From JAEVLT01 sp964484065 (GTDB taxonomy: Bacteria; Bacillota; Bacilli; Bacillales; Cytobacillaceae), in NCBI GenBank assembly GCA_964484065.1, contig CAZAEW010000009.1:27615-91614 (forward strand): a DNA stretch of 64,000 nucleotides. Reading direction: 5' to 3'. A program made the translations under genes and the position numbers. Below, in pieces: positions 31,631 to 40,531 of the stretch; the stretch's first letter is position 1; each line of letters opens with the position of its first letter. A model generated the notes under the pieces. That model did not search any database and was not told the DNA's origin. It was given only the letters and a program-made list of their open reading frames with translations.

Positions 31631-31664
31631 AAAAGGCTGCCTTTTCAAAAGACAGCCTTTTTTA
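31631..31664. terminator. bidirectional terminator between convergent genes
   Basis: AAAAGGCTGCCTTTT and AAAAGACAGCCTTTTTT pair with one mismatch. It sits between the stops of the oxidase-like gene (+) and the ycgQ-like gene (-). Confidence 0.85.
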
Positions 31665-32522
31665 TCAATATCCTCTATATACATATTGCTCTTTCGGAGC
31701 TTCAACGTTCTTCCAGCCTTCTACTTTTAGATAAGGAATATTCGTTTTAAACGGCTGATAGTACATCGTGGCAATTTTCCCCTTAACTTGAATCCACTGA
31801 TCATTCTTCAAATGGACACCGTCAGGCAACTGGACCAGCATGCCAAAAACGCCCGCATCCGCTATACAATGAATAACCCCAAACCGGAAAACAAAGATTT
31901 GATTCTTCTGAACGGTATGGTCAGGATCATTAAAAGCAAAGCCCATAAATTGGACATCCCTGCCAAGGAACTCACCTGGATAATTATAAATCGTTTCCAT
32001 ACCTTTCATAAAGTTCAAATCATTTAATACAATCGACTTTTTGTTTATATATTGCTTCTTTTGTTGAGCCATCATCGCATTATAATCATCTTTACTGTAA
32101 TAAATACTCGAATCAGGCCGCAGGAATTCCTGCTGCAAGGAAGGATCGCTGTTGCTTTCATCGTAAATGGGAAAATGGAATCCCTTTGCTTTTACGATGT
32201 TGGAATCCAAAGAAGCAATCGGAAAAAACAAACCGGAAATAATCGGAAAGAAAAAGATTGGATAAATAATCAGCTTTTTATACCACTTATCCTCTTTTGA
32301 ATGGTTATGATCACAACAGCATTGCTCGTGATCACATTCCTGTTCTTTAGGCTTCTCTTTAGCAAGCATAACAATTTGCACGATCGTCAAAACTAAGAGA
32401 GCATACCCGGCAGAAGCGGAAAGATAGGAATATTTCATATTAATATATTTGCTTATATCGCCCGTAAGGTGCAGCTGGAATAACAAATACGTAAACCCTA
32501 TTAAGATAAGACTTCTGATCAT
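31665..32522 (-). CDS. ycgQ: TIGR03943-type permease partner (YcgQ-like)
   Basis: 285 aa. Two membrane helices at the N-terminus and one around residue 90 flank a cytosolic loop with a metal-like cluster (CDHEQCCCDHNHSKED). A C-terminal domain follows with the family segment KDDYNAMMAQQKKQYINKKS and YNYPGEFLGRDVQFMGF, ending in an OB-like part (IQVKGKIATMYYQPFK). B. subtilis YcgQ is encoded next to the permease YcgR in the same way. The pair has an unclear role. The Cys/His cluster suggests metal handling. Confidence 0.78.
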   Translation of the reverse strand: MIRSLILIGFTYLLFQLHLTGDISKYINMKYSYLSASAGYALLVLTIVQIVMLAKEKPKEQECDHEQCCCDHNHSKEDKWYKKLIIYPIFFFPIISGLFFPIASLDSNIVKAKGFHFPIYDESNSDPSLQQEFLRPDSSIYYSKDDYNAMMAQQKKQYINKKSIVLNDLNFMKGMETIYNYPGEFLGRDVQFMGFAFNDPDHTVQKNQIFVFRFGVIHCIADAGVFGMLVQLPDGVHLKNDQWIQVKGKIATMYYQPFKTNIPYLKVEGWKNVEAPKEQYVYRGY

Positions 32523-32534
32523 TTTATCACCGCC

Positions 32535-33452
32535 TTAAAAGAACAAAGAGTAAACAAAGACTGTAGTGATGACACCGGAAATAATCATGAAGACAAGCCG
32601 CTTTTTAAAAGTGGCCATCATCATCATTAAGTTTTTCAAATCTACCATCGGGCCAAATACTAAAAAGGCCAATAATGAACTGGTCGCAAATGTCGTTCGG
32701 AATGAAGAAGCAATAAAGGCATCTGCTTCAGAGCAAAGCGATAGAATAAACGCTAATGCCATCATTACCAATGATGAAGAAATTTTTCCATGACCGATAG
32801 AGACAAGTGTTGACGTTTTGATATAGGTTTGCACAGCTGCCGCAATCAGCGAACCAATCACTAAGTATTTCCCCATTGAAAAGAACTCTTCGACCGCGTG
32901 TTCAAGCGTCAGCCAGATTTTTTTCCAAATTGAAGTTTTCGTGTGTGAATGGTCGTGATGATGATGCTCATGTTCATGATGGTGGTCATGATGCTCTTCT
33001 TCTTTTAACGGGTTACCCTTATAAAAGTAAGCGAGCATCAATCCGACGGCAATCGAAACAACAAGCGCTCCAATCGCACGGTATAGCGCCATCTTCCAAT
33101 CGCTTCCGAAAGCAATATAGGTGGCAAACAAAACAACCGGATTAATAATCGGCGCTGTCAGCATAAAAGCAACTCCCGCGGAAATAGGAACTCCTTTCGC
33201 TGTCAGCCTGCGGACAATCGGCACGATCCCGCACTCACACGAAGGAAAGAAAAAACCCAGGAAGCTCGCAAAGAGCACAGCCAAAATCCGATTTTTCGGA
33301 ATTACTTTCGCAATCATTTCTTCGGTCAAAAAGATTTGGATGATCCCGGATATTAATACACCTAATGTAACAAAGGGCAATGCTTCTATTAAAATCGAAA
33401 TAAATATCGTATTCATCTGCAAAAAGGACTGAGGCAATGAAAATCCAAACAT
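32535..33452 (-). CDS. ycgR: UPF0718-type permease (YcgR-like)
   Basis: 305 aa, about eight membrane helices. The conserved SCECGIVPIVRRLTAKGVP and AFMLTAPIINPVVLFATY motifs identify the YcgR/YraQ-type permease family. A cytosolic loop around residues 155-175 is very His-rich (EEHHDHHHEHEHHHHDHSH). First gene of a two-gene unit with ycgQ, twelve bases apart. His-rich loops in both proteins point to a metal substrate or sensor; which metal is not shown. It is preceded by the 51-bp tandem array. Confidence 0.8.
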   Translation of the reverse strand: MFGFSLPQSFLQMNTIFISILIEALPFVTLGVLISGIIQIFLTEEMIAKVIPKNRILAVLFASFLGFFFPSCECGIVPIVRRLTAKGVPISAGVAFMLTAPIINPVVLFATYIAFGSDWKMALYRAIGALVVSIAVGLMLAYFYKGNPLKEEEHHDHHHEHEHHHHDHSHTKTSIWKKIWLTLEHAVEEFFSMGKYLVIGSLIAAAVQTYIKTSTLVSIGHGKISSSLVMMALAFILSLCSEADAFIASSFRTTFATSSLLAFLVFGPMVDLKNLMMMMATFKKRLVFMIISGVITTVFVYSLFF

Positions 33453-33628
33453 AGATGACCTCCCGTATCGCTTAAACTCATCAACCTACTATACTCTCAT
33501 AAAAATAATTCGTCCAACGAAAATGATGGAATTAATCAAATTTTAATCGTTTGGAAACATGAGGAGAACTATTGGTCACCAAGGTTTCTGCTCGGCTTCG
33601 GATGGGTTTAAACGTCTGGAAAGTACTA

Positions 33629-34076
33629 TTAAGGACAAAACACGCTTCGGTATCTTCCTAATTGTTCTTAATCTTTTTTAAGGACCATTCATACTACGGT
33701 TTCTTCTGGTTTGTCCTTAATATCATTCTTAAGGACCATTCACGCTCCAGTTTCTTCCGATTTGTCCTTAATATTTTTTTAAAGGACAATACACACTCCG
33801 ATTTCTTCCGTTTTGTCCTTAATATCATTTTTAAGGACCTTTCACGCTCCAGTTTCTTTCGATTTGTCCTTAATATTTTTTTAAGGACAATACACACTCC
33901 GATTTCTTCCGTTTTGTCCTTAATATCATTCTTAAGGACCATTCACGCTCCAGTTTCTTCCGTTTTGTCCTTAATATCATTTTTAAGGACCATTCACGCT
34001 CCAGTTTCTTCCGATTTGTCCTTAATATCATTTTTAAGGACCCTTCACGCTCCGGTTTCTTCCGTTTTGTCCTAAA
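33629..34076. repeat. 51-bp tandem repeat array (9 units)
   Basis: Units start at 33629 (degenerate), 33678, 33729, 33780, 33831, 33881, 33932, 33983 and 34034. Each is 43 nt: TTAAGGACC or TTAAGGACA at the left, a 25-nt centre such as ATTCACGCTCCAGTTTCTTC, and TGTCCTTAA at the right, joined by 6-8-nt linkers (TATCATTT, TATTTTTT). Two unit types alternate in the first half (CATTCACGCTCCAG and AATACACACTCCGA). The period is a multiple of three, so one frame stays open through it by chance. The architecture equals that of the 52-bp array at 9079 although the sequences differ. Confidence 0.92.
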
Positions 34077-34082
34077 AAAAAT

Positions 34083-34128
34083 GGTTGACCCAAAGTTAAT
34101 TTATATCAGACTTTGGGTCAACTATTTT
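34083..34128. terminator. terminator after the phosphatase gene
   Basis: GGTTGACCCAAAGT and ACTTTGGGTCAACT form a long stem followed by ATTTTTAA; it works for the minus-strand gene ending at 34128. Confidence 0.8.
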
Positions 34129-34946
34129 TAAGGTTGGAGACTATCTTTTCTTAATTTTGCTTTTTGTTCATCGGATAGATGCTTGGCATAGTTGTAAATG
34201 GCTCCTTCCCAATCACCGTACATTGGGTTCGGGAGGACAATCCACCTCTTGCCAAATTCTGCTTTCTTTGTTTCAACAGCTTTGGCTCTTTCACGAGCAG
34301 ATAAGTGATCGAACCCGCTGAAATCACCGAGATTATCACCAAACAATAAGACGATATCATGCGTTTTGGCTACCTGCATCCGCCGCGATTCTTTGCCAAT
34401 TTCACCAGGCTTTTGCAGCAGCACATGTTCCTCATCCGCCCTGGGCGCCCCCACTTGTTTAAGGTTTCGTATCGTTGCCGCTTTACCTGCTTCATCGCGA
34501 TTGGATATGTAGTAAATTTCGACACCCTTAGACTCCGCATACTTTAAAAAATCAATCGCACCCGGAAGCGCTTTTGCCTGGGCCCGGTCTACCCATTCCC
34601 TCCAGCTCATTTCGCTCCCCTGCTCATTTTTCATATTCCGCACAAGCCGCGGGCTATTGTCAACAATCGTCTCGTCAATATCGAGAACGACTGCCGGCTT
34701 TAAGCCTTTATGCTTTGCTCTGTTTTGATCCGTTAGAATTTCATCCAATCTCAACTTCCCGATGTTGTACCCTTGATAATATAATGCTTTTGCTTCTCCC
34801 GCAGTTTGAAACCAGAGTATCGACATGATATTTTGTTCCTGCAGATTCACTTTTGGAGCAACGGCCTGCTCGGCATTTGTTTTCAATCCAATCAGTGAAA
34901 GAGACATTAAAGAAGTAATCAAGATTGTTGCTGCGTTCCGTTTCAT
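34128..34946 (-). CDS. secreted acid phosphatase, lipoprotein e(P4)-like HAD family
   Basis: 272 aa. A signal peptide (KRNAATILITSLMSLSLIG) ends near TNAEQA. There is no lipobox Cys, so it is likely released rather than lipid-anchored, unlike the family's namesake. The class C acid phosphatase motifs are VVLDIDETIVDN (nucleophile and general acid Asp), YYISNRDE and LLFGDNLGDFSGF (metal Asp pair). The enzymes remove phosphate from nucleoside monophosphates outside the cell. GAAGGAGG precedes ATG 34946. Monocistronic. Confidence 0.9.
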   Translation of the reverse strand: MKRNAATILITSLMSLSLIGLKTNAEQAVAPKVNLQEQNIMSILWFQTAGEAKALYYQGYNIGKLRLDEILTDQNRAKHKGLKPAVVLDIDETIVDNSPRLVRNMKNEQGSEMSWREWVDRAQAKALPGAIDFLKYAESKGVEIYYISNRDEAGKAATIRNLKQVGAPRADEEHVLLQKPGEIGKESRRMQVAKTHDIVLLFGDNLGDFSGFDHLSARERAKAVETKKAEFGKRWIVLPNPMYGDWEGAIYNYAKHLSDEQKAKLRKDSLQP

Positions 34947-35039
34947 CGCAAAACCTCCTTCAATTCTTCGAAGTTAGTATGCGAAAAACGAACAAATTCA
35001 TGAAAAATTTTTCCTCTTATTTAATATTTTTTGAAGGAT

Positions 35040-36176
35040 TTATTCGAATTTCATTCGTTTAAGCCCAACGAAAAAGAATACAGCTGTAAAGGCAAGCAGT
35101 GCCACTATGTCGTTCAATAAGTTTTTCCCATTCATACTTCCGCTGATAATTTCCTTAAAACCTGACATTGCCCAGCTTTGGGGTACTCCCATAGAGATTT
35201 TTTGCATGTAATCCGGCACAAGATCGATCGACCAATATACTCCTCCAAGCATACACGTGCTCACAATCAAGACGGCACCAATAGCTGCTGCCTGCTGCTT
35301 GGTTTTGACGAGCCCTGCAAGCATAAGGCTAAAACCTACCACACACAAAATCACCAGTGACGCAAAAGGAACTAAATACAATAAATTCCCCCAAGCTGTG
35401 TGAAACAAAACGTTCATGGCAATCATGATCATGGCAAATTCAATCCAGCCCATTAAAAAATAGGATAACAGATATCCAAAAATTAATTGCAGTTTACTGA
35501 TAGGAGATACCAGCAGTCTGCCCCACGTACCTTCTTCCCTTTCATCCAATATCGCGGATACGGCACCGGAAAGCCCAAACATCATGAACATAATCGCAAA
35601 TCCGACAAACATCAACGTGATCGCAGACTGGTTATCGCTTTTGTTCTTTTGGACAACGGTTTGTTCAAGCTGCACTCCCTTGCTGCTTCTTAGTTCTTTT
35701 AGATAGTCCGAGAGCGAGACAGGACCCAGTTGCTGTGAGGATAAAGTTTGGTTTGTTTGAATCAGCCATTTTGCCGTCCCTTCCAAATAGGGCGATAAGG
35801 CAAGGTAGTCTTCACTTTTTCTTTCGACAATCACTTCAAAGATGGATTTCTGTTTGGCGATTCTCTGTCCAACGCTGGCAGGTATCACCACTGCTGCGAC
35901 AGATTTCTGGGAGGAAGCATTTTCTTTTGCCTGCTTCAGGCTAGCCTTTTTCCATTGAAATTGATCGTTCTTTTTTAAGAGATTAACAATCTCCGAACTA
36001 AGTTTATCTTTGTTGCTGACAACATTGACAACTGGTTTTTTTACTTCAGAATTGACAGCTATCCCGCCAAAAATGAAACAAAATACCGCCGGCATGATAA
36101 ACATTAATACTAATACCCCAGGAGATTTAAAAAACTCCTTCACATGCAGAAAAAGAACGGTTAGGACCTTACGCAT
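35040..36176 (-). CDS. ABC-2 type permease (LnrN-like)
   Basis: 378 aa. One N-terminal membrane helix, a large external domain (residues about 40-185) and five C-terminal helices with the ABC-2 signature (LDEREEGTWGRLLVSPISKL). Overlaps the preceding permease gene by eight bases. The unit of one ATPase and two permeases of these sizes matches B. subtilis LnrLMN (YfiLMN), which exports linearmycin-type polyenes. No LnrJK two-component pair is adjacent. ATG 36176 lies behind GGAGGAGAGG. Confidence 0.8.
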   Translation of the reverse strand: MRKVLTVLFLHVKEFFKSPGVLVLMFIMPAVFCFIFGGIAVNSEVKKPVVNVVSNKDKLSSEIVNLLKKNDQFQWKKASLKQAKENASSQKSVAAVVIPASVGQRIAKQKSIFEVIVERKSEDYLALSPYLEGTAKWLIQTNQTLSSQQLGPVSLSDYLKELRSSKGVQLEQTVVQKNKSDNQSAITLMFVGFAIMFMMFGLSGAVSAILDEREEGTWGRLLVSPISKLQLIFGYLLSYFLMGWIEFAMIMIAMNVLFHTAWGNLLYLVPFASLVILCVVGFSLMLAGLVKTKQQAAAIGAVLIVSTCMLGGVYWSIDLVPDYMQKISMGVPQSWAMSGFKEIISGSMNGKNLLNDIVALLAFTAVFFFVGLKRMKFE

Positions 36177-37377
36177 ATTTTCCTCTCCTCCCAATCCCCA
36201 GGCGAATTAAACCAACCGCAAAAAATAGCAAGCCCATACCCAGCAATCCTGCTGCCGCCCCAATAATTTCAGAGAAGGAAGAACCAGACATCAATTTTAG
36301 ATACGTTTGCAGCGCAAGACCATTAGGCAAAAATTTTGTGACAGTTACTGCCCAATCCGGAAAAATGTACAGGGGTGCCATGCTCCCGCCAACAGCTGAA
36401 AGCAGTTGCGTACCAATCATTCCGGCAACGTTAAAGGACTTTTCCGTTTTCAGGACAGTCCCTGCTAACACTCCGAGGCCGCATGCACTTATGCAGTAGG
36501 CGAGCGTTACGAAAGTAACCCCTGCGATCGAGTTTCCCCAGCGGACTCCATATAAAATCCTTGTCCCAAAGACGATGATAAATGCCTGGATAATACAAAT
36601 GACAATTAAGCCAAGCATTTTGCCAAGCAGATAATGAGAATAAGTTAAATTGGAAATGAGCATCCGTTTGTATACTTCCTGTTCCTTTTCCTGGATCATG
36701 CTGGACACACCTTGAACAACCGTCATCAATAAGAACATGACGCCCATTGCCGCAGCGTAATATTGAAATGAACCAACCGGTTTTGTTTTTGCATTGATCG
36801 TTGTTTCATGAAGCAACGATTGTTTCGGCTGAATGTTATCTTTTGTTTGAATCGCGGGCTGCAAAGCAGCTCCCTGACCATTCATATGTACAGACTGAGA
36901 TAATTTGGCGTTAACACCCGCCAATTTGACTGTTTGGGAAAACTGCTCAATGACATTTTGAACAATGATGGCTTTAACCCCAGGATCCGGAACGGTTAAT
37001 AACTTCACTTTTGTTTCCTTTCCCGCCAATATTGAAGCGGTAAAATCATCAGGTATAATCAGCCCGACTGCCAAATCTTGATTTTTAATTTTTTGATAGA
37101 GTTGTTTTTCCTGATATTCTTTCACCCGAACTTGTTTGGACAGCTCTTTTGTAAATACATCCTTTGTTAAAGCAGTGCCCATGGGTCCCTTATCTAAATT
37201 GACAATCCCGAGAGAGAATTTTTTTATCGTTACTTCGCCGCCTTCTTTCATTAGATTTCCAAAAGCGGCACCTAAAATCGAGATTAATAGAAGCGGCATG
37301 ATAATCAGGGTTAAAATAGCCTTTTTATCACGGCCGATCAAAAGTAAATCCTTTACAGCAATCCACAAGAAATTCAA
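36169..37377 (-). CDS. ABC-2 type permease (LnrM-like)
   Basis: 402 aa with the same layout as its neighbour: one N-terminal helix, external domain, five C-terminal helices and the ABC-2 motif (MIQEKEQEVYKRMLISNLTY). It lies between the ATPase and the second permease gene of the unit and probably pairs with the latter as a heterodimer. Drug or lipid-like compound export is inferred from the LnrLMN resemblance. The start at 37377 follows a GGGG-rich ribosome site. Confidence 0.8.
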   Translation of the reverse strand: MNFLWIAVKDLLLIGRDKKAILTLIIMPLLLISILGAAFGNLMKEGGEVTIKKFSLGIVNLDKGPMGTALTKDVFTKELSKQVRVKEYQEKQLYQKIKNQDLAVGLIIPDDFTASILAGKETKVKLLTVPDPGVKAIIVQNVIEQFSQTVKLAGVNAKLSQSVHMNGQGAALQPAIQTKDNIQPKQSLLHETTINAKTKPVGSFQYYAAAMGVMFLLMTVVQGVSSMIQEKEQEVYKRMLISNLTYSHYLLGKMLGLIVICIIQAFIIVFGTRILYGVRWGNSIAGVTFVTLAYCISACGLGVLAGTVLKTEKSFNVAGMIGTQLLSAVGGSMAPLYIFPDWAVTVTKFLPNGLALQTYLKLMSGSSFSEIIGAAAGLLGMGLLFFAVGLIRLGIGRRGKYA

Positions 37378-37388
37378 GATTCTCCCCC

Positions 37389-38333
37389 CTAATCTCTTAA
37401 GCTTCTTCCTGTCATATGCAAAAAGACACTTTCCAAGTTGGGTTCAACAATTTCAACCGAGGTAATTTTTACGCCGAATTTTGAGACAGACTCGATGAAA
37501 TTCCCCAAAATCTTTTGCGGTTCTTTATCAAATAGGATGAGCTGTTTTCCATTAATCTGAAAATGACGGCCAGGGAAGTTTTCTTTTAAGGTCTGAGAAT
37601 ATTGGTCATTCCACGACTCTTCCTTTTCTGCTGAGAGGATAATGCGGGACTGATCTCCGATTGTCTCCCGGAGTTCAGGCAAGGTACCGCAGGCAATCAA
37701 TTGTCCGTGATCAATAATCCCGATTCGGCTGCAAAGGTATTCAACTTCCTCCATGTAATGGCTTGTATAAATGATGGTAATTCCTTCATCATTTAGATTT
37801 TTGACCGTCTCCAAAATGTGGTTTCTCGATTGCGGGTCAATTCCGACTGTCGGCTCGTCCATAATGAGTAACTCAGGACGGTGCAATATCGCCGCCCCGA
37901 TATTGACACGCCGTTTCATTCCGCCGGAAAACGCTTCAACCTTGTCTTTTGCCCGGTCCGTTAAGCCGATGATTTCAAGCACATTGTCAACGCTTTTCTC
38001 AAGGGCACTACCTGATAAACCGTACATTCTTCCCCAAAACTTTAAATTCTCCCTTGCTGACATGGACTGATATAAGGCAATTTCCTGCGGCACCACACCA
38101 ATCCATTTTTGCGCCTGCTTTGTTTTTTTGACAATATCCAGATCCTTTACAAGGATCGTTCCGGAAGTCGGCGGAAAAAGGCCGGTAATCATATTGATGA
38201 TGGTAGATTTTCCCGCTCCATTTGGACCAAGCAGGCCAAAGGATTCCCCTTTTTCAACTGAAAAGGATACACCCTTTACAGCTTCAAAATTGCCAAATTT
38301 TTTATGCAAATCAAGAACGGTCAGTATGCTCAT
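37389..38333 (-). CDS. ABC transporter ATP-binding protein (LnrL-like)
   Basis: 314 aa. Walker A GPNGAGKST, Q-loop VVPQEIALYQSM, signature FSGGMKRRVNIGAA, Walker B LLIMDEPTVGID and switch IYTSHYMEE. A C-terminal extension follows with the DrrA-like ending NLESVFLHMTGRSLRD. This is the drug-export branch of ATPases. First gene of the three-gene unit. I chose ATG 38333; a TTG four codons upstream is possible. Specificity rests on comparison with LnrL and is not shown by sequence. Confidence 0.85.
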   Translation of the reverse strand: MSILTVLDLHKKFGNFEAVKGVSFSVEKGESFGLLGPNGAGKSTIINMITGLFPPTSGTILVKDLDIVKKTKQAQKWIGVVPQEIALYQSMSARENLKFWGRMYGLSGSALEKSVDNVLEIIGLTDRAKDKVEAFSGGMKRRVNIGAAILHRPELLIMDEPTVGIDPQSRNHILETVKNLNDEGITIIYTSHYMEEVEYLCSRIGIIDHGQLIACGTLPELRETIGDQSRIILSAEKEESWNDQYSQTLKENFPGRHFQINGKQLILFDKEPQKILGNFIESVSKFGVKITSVEIVEPNLESVFLHMTGRSLRD

Positions 38334-38506
38334 TTTTTGCAACACCCCTATTCTGAAGTCTTTCCTTACAGTTCTAAGATACCGAATCTAAAAATAAAAT
38401 GGTAATATTTATCATTAAGAAAAGTCTGAATTTTTTTTGAACAGGTGATGATGCCCTTCTTTTTTTACCCCTTTATTCCACTATTCTAAATTTTTTTAAT
38501 TACTGA

Positions 38507-38534
38507 TTGACATTTAAGTAGATAGTGCTAGTAT
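38507..38534 (+). promoter_or_regulatory. sigma-A promoter of the thiazole operon
   Basis: TTGACA (38507-38512), 16 bases, then TAGTAT (38529-38534) with an extended -10 TGC before it. It lies about 30 bases upstream of the TPP riboswitch. Confidence 0.8.
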
Positions 38535-38565
38535 AAAACTTGTAATTATTTGAATACGGATACTT

Positions 38566-38662
38566 ATCCGCTAGGGGTGCCTTTTAAAAAGGCTGAGATT
38601 GAAGTGATTGACTTCGGGACTCTAAGAACCTGACCTGGATCATGCCAGCGTAGGGAAGTGGA
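38566..38662 (+). promoter_or_regulatory. TPP riboswitch (THI element)
   Basis: Contains the conserved TPP aptamer segments in order: TAGGGGTGCC, GGCTGAGA, GGGACTCTAAGAACCTGACC, TGGATCATGCCAGCG and TAGGGAAGTGG. It controls the thiazole operon that follows, through the terminator at 38688-38724. Confidence 0.95.
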
Positions 38663-38687
38663 AAACAGTTTTTTTACGTTGCATTTT

Positions 38688-38724
38688 AAGCCACTTTCTT
38701 TACGGGAAAGTGGCTTTTTGTTTT
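38688..38724 (+). terminator. riboswitch-controlled terminator
   Basis: AAGCCACTTTC and GAAAGTGGCTT pair around TTTACGG and are followed by TTTGTTTT. The left arm can pair alternatively with the end of the aptamer (GGGAAGTGG), the usual antiterminator arrangement. Confidence 0.85.
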
Positions 38725-38758
38725 CCCAAAATATCTGGATAAGTTCGAACTAATCGAG

Positions 38759-39388
38759 GTGAAACCTATTAAACAAAACGAAAAAGAACTGCACATTGTA
38801 TCAAACGGAAAAATGCCGATGGAGCAGCTGGCGGAAATTTTAACAGACCTTCATCCGTTTGTTTCAGCTGTCCATTTACGGGAAAAACAGCGGTCCGCCC
38901 GGGAACTTTATGAAGCGATCAGCCTTTTGGCAAAAAGGCAGGTTCCATTATCGAAGATCATCGTTAATGATCGGATCGATGTTGCAGCAGCTTCTGGTGC
39001 GGCAGGTGTTCAATTGGCTTTTCACAGTTTAGAAGTTTCACTTGTTAAAAATCACTTTCCGCAGCTTATTGCCGGCTGCTCGATCCATTCTCTTGAAGAG
39101 GGCGAAAAAGCGCAGATGGATGGTGCTGACTATGTCATCTACGGGCATATCTTCGCTTCCCATTCAAAGCCAAATTTACCGCCGCGCGGGTTAGAACAAT
39201 TAAAGAAGCTGACCGGCTCCCTCAATATTCCGATCATTGCCATCGGCGGCATCACGCCTGAAAATGCCAGACAAGTGATTTACTCCGGTGCAAAAGGAAT
39301 TGCAGTGATGTCCGGAATTTTAGAGGCTGCGGATCCATTAATAAAAGTGAAAGCTTATTTAAAAGAAATAGAAAACGGAGATGTATGA
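38759..39388 (+). CDS. tenI: thiazole tautomerase TenI
   Basis: 209 aa ThiE-like TIM barrel. TenI isomerises the thiazole phosphate made by ThiG. LHIVSNGKMPMEQLAEIL, AVHLREKQRSARELYEAI, IVNDRIDVAAASGAAGVQLA, GCSIHSLEEG, ADYVIYGHIF and PIIAIGGITPENARQVIYSGA are family motifs; the HIF replaces the ThiE signature. Context (TPP riboswitch, thiO-thiS-thiG-thiF) fits TenI rather than ThiE. The start is uncertain: GTG 38759 coincides with the ribosome site GAGGTGA, and the in-frame codon at ideal distance from it is ATT 38768. Confidence 0.88.
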   Translation: MKPIKQNEKELHIVSNGKMPMEQLAEILTDLHPFVSAVHLREKQRSARELYEAISLLAKRQVPLSKIIVNDRIDVAAASGAAGVQLAFHSLEVSLVKNHFPQLIAGCSIHSLEEGEKAQMDGADYVIYGHIFASHSKPNLPPRGLEQLKKLTGSLNIPIIAIGGITPENARQVIYSGAKGIAVMSGILEAADPLIKVKAYLKEIENGDV

Positions 39389-39389
39389 C

Positions 39390-40520
39390 ATGGGAAATTC
39401 TTTTGATGCTATCGTTGTTGGAGGAGGAATCAACGGCTCCTCGATCGCCTATCAGCTTGCAAAAAGAGGAAAGAAAGTTTTGATTATCGAGAAAGGTACT
39501 TTGGCATGCCAGGCTTCAAGCGCAGCCGCCGGAATGCTGGCAGCCCAGGCGGAGATTGAACATGACGGGCCATTTTTTCAAATTGCTTTAAAGAGCCAGG
39601 CGATGTTCCCGGAAATTACGCGCGAGCTTTTGAAATATACGGGCATCGATATCGAGTTTGTTAATAAAGGCATGTTAAAGATTGCGGAAACAGAAGAAAT
39701 TGCCCTTGAACTGCAAAAACAGGTTGTTTTCCAGCGCCAATGGGACCCAAGCATCCAGTGGCTTGATGCCAGGCAAGTATTGGAAATGGAGCCGGCCTTA
39801 ACAACCAGCGTGTGCGGGGCCATGTACCTTCCAAACGACGGGCATGTTCAACCGGATAAATTATCCCTTGCCTTTGCTAATGCGGCCGCTCATTTCGGAG
39901 CAGAAATCCGTGAACATACCGAAGTGCTTTCGTTTATTTTTGAAAATGGAAAAGTAACAGGAGTAAACACAGCCGCCGGTCCGGTTTACGGCGAACAGGT
40001 TGTTGTCGCTACAGGAGCATGGGCATCTGATTTATTAAGTGAAACCGGACTCGATATAACCGTTTATCCTGTTAAAGGGGAATGTTTCTCTGTTAAACCG
40101 GATAAACCGATGATTAACATTACCATTTTTTCCGATAAAAGAGGTTATTTAGTTCCCAAACAAAACGGGGAAATTTATATCGGGGCTACTTCAGTAGAGC
40201 GCCCTGTTGAAAATAAAGTGACCGCAGGCGGGATTGCCGAACTCCTTGAACGGGCGATGAATATTGTTCCCCAGATTAAGGACGCCAAATTTGAGCGGGT
40301 TTGGTCAGGGGTCCGTCCGCAAACCGGCGATGGAATTCCTTATATCGGCGAGCACCCTGATTGGAAAGGATTATTTGTCGCTGCAGGTCACTATCGCAAC
40401 GGGATTTTGCTAAGCCCGCTGACAGGTAAAGCAGTGGCAGATTTGATGGATGGAAAATCCGAGGATGACGAGATTCTTTCGGCTTTTCGCCTGGACCGAA
40501 ATAAAGAGATCGTTTGTTAG
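39390..40520 (+). CDS. thiO: glycine oxidase ThiO
   Basis: 376-aa FAD enzyme that oxidises glycine to the dehydroglycine used in thiazole synthesis. DAIVVGGGINGSSIAYQLAK (GxGxxG), the QASSAAAGMLAAQ segment, VVVATGAWASDLL and the C-terminal GVRPQTGDGIPYIGEHP and AAGHYRNGILLSPLTG are typical. I chose ATG 39390, nine bases after GGAG and overlapping none of tenI; ATG 39381 is too close to the site. Third gene positionally in the B. subtilis tenAI-thiOSGF order. Confidence 0.93.
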   Translation: MGNSFDAIVVGGGINGSSIAYQLAKRGKKVLIIEKGTLACQASSAAAGMLAAQAEIEHDGPFFQIALKSQAMFPEITRELLKYTGIDIEFVNKGMLKIAETEEIALELQKQVVFQRQWDPSIQWLDARQVLEMEPALTTSVCGAMYLPNDGHVQPDKLSLAFANAAAHFGAEIREHTEVLSFIFENGKVTGVNTAAGPVYGEQVVVATGAWASDLLSETGLDITVYPVKGECFSVKPDKPMINITIFSDKRGYLVPKQNGEIYIGATSVERPVENKVTAGGIAELLERAMNIVPQIKDAKFERVWSGVRPQTGDGIPYIGEHPDWKGLFVAAGHYRNGILLSPLTGKAVADLMDGKSEDDEILSAFRLDRNKEIVC

Positions 40521-40531
40521 GAGGAATGAGT

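Noticed and set aside
33662..34075. 137-aa repetitive open frame across the 51-bp array
   Set aside because: The frame is open only because the period is a multiple of three. It has no ribosome site, and the units match the non-coding 52-bp array in architecture.
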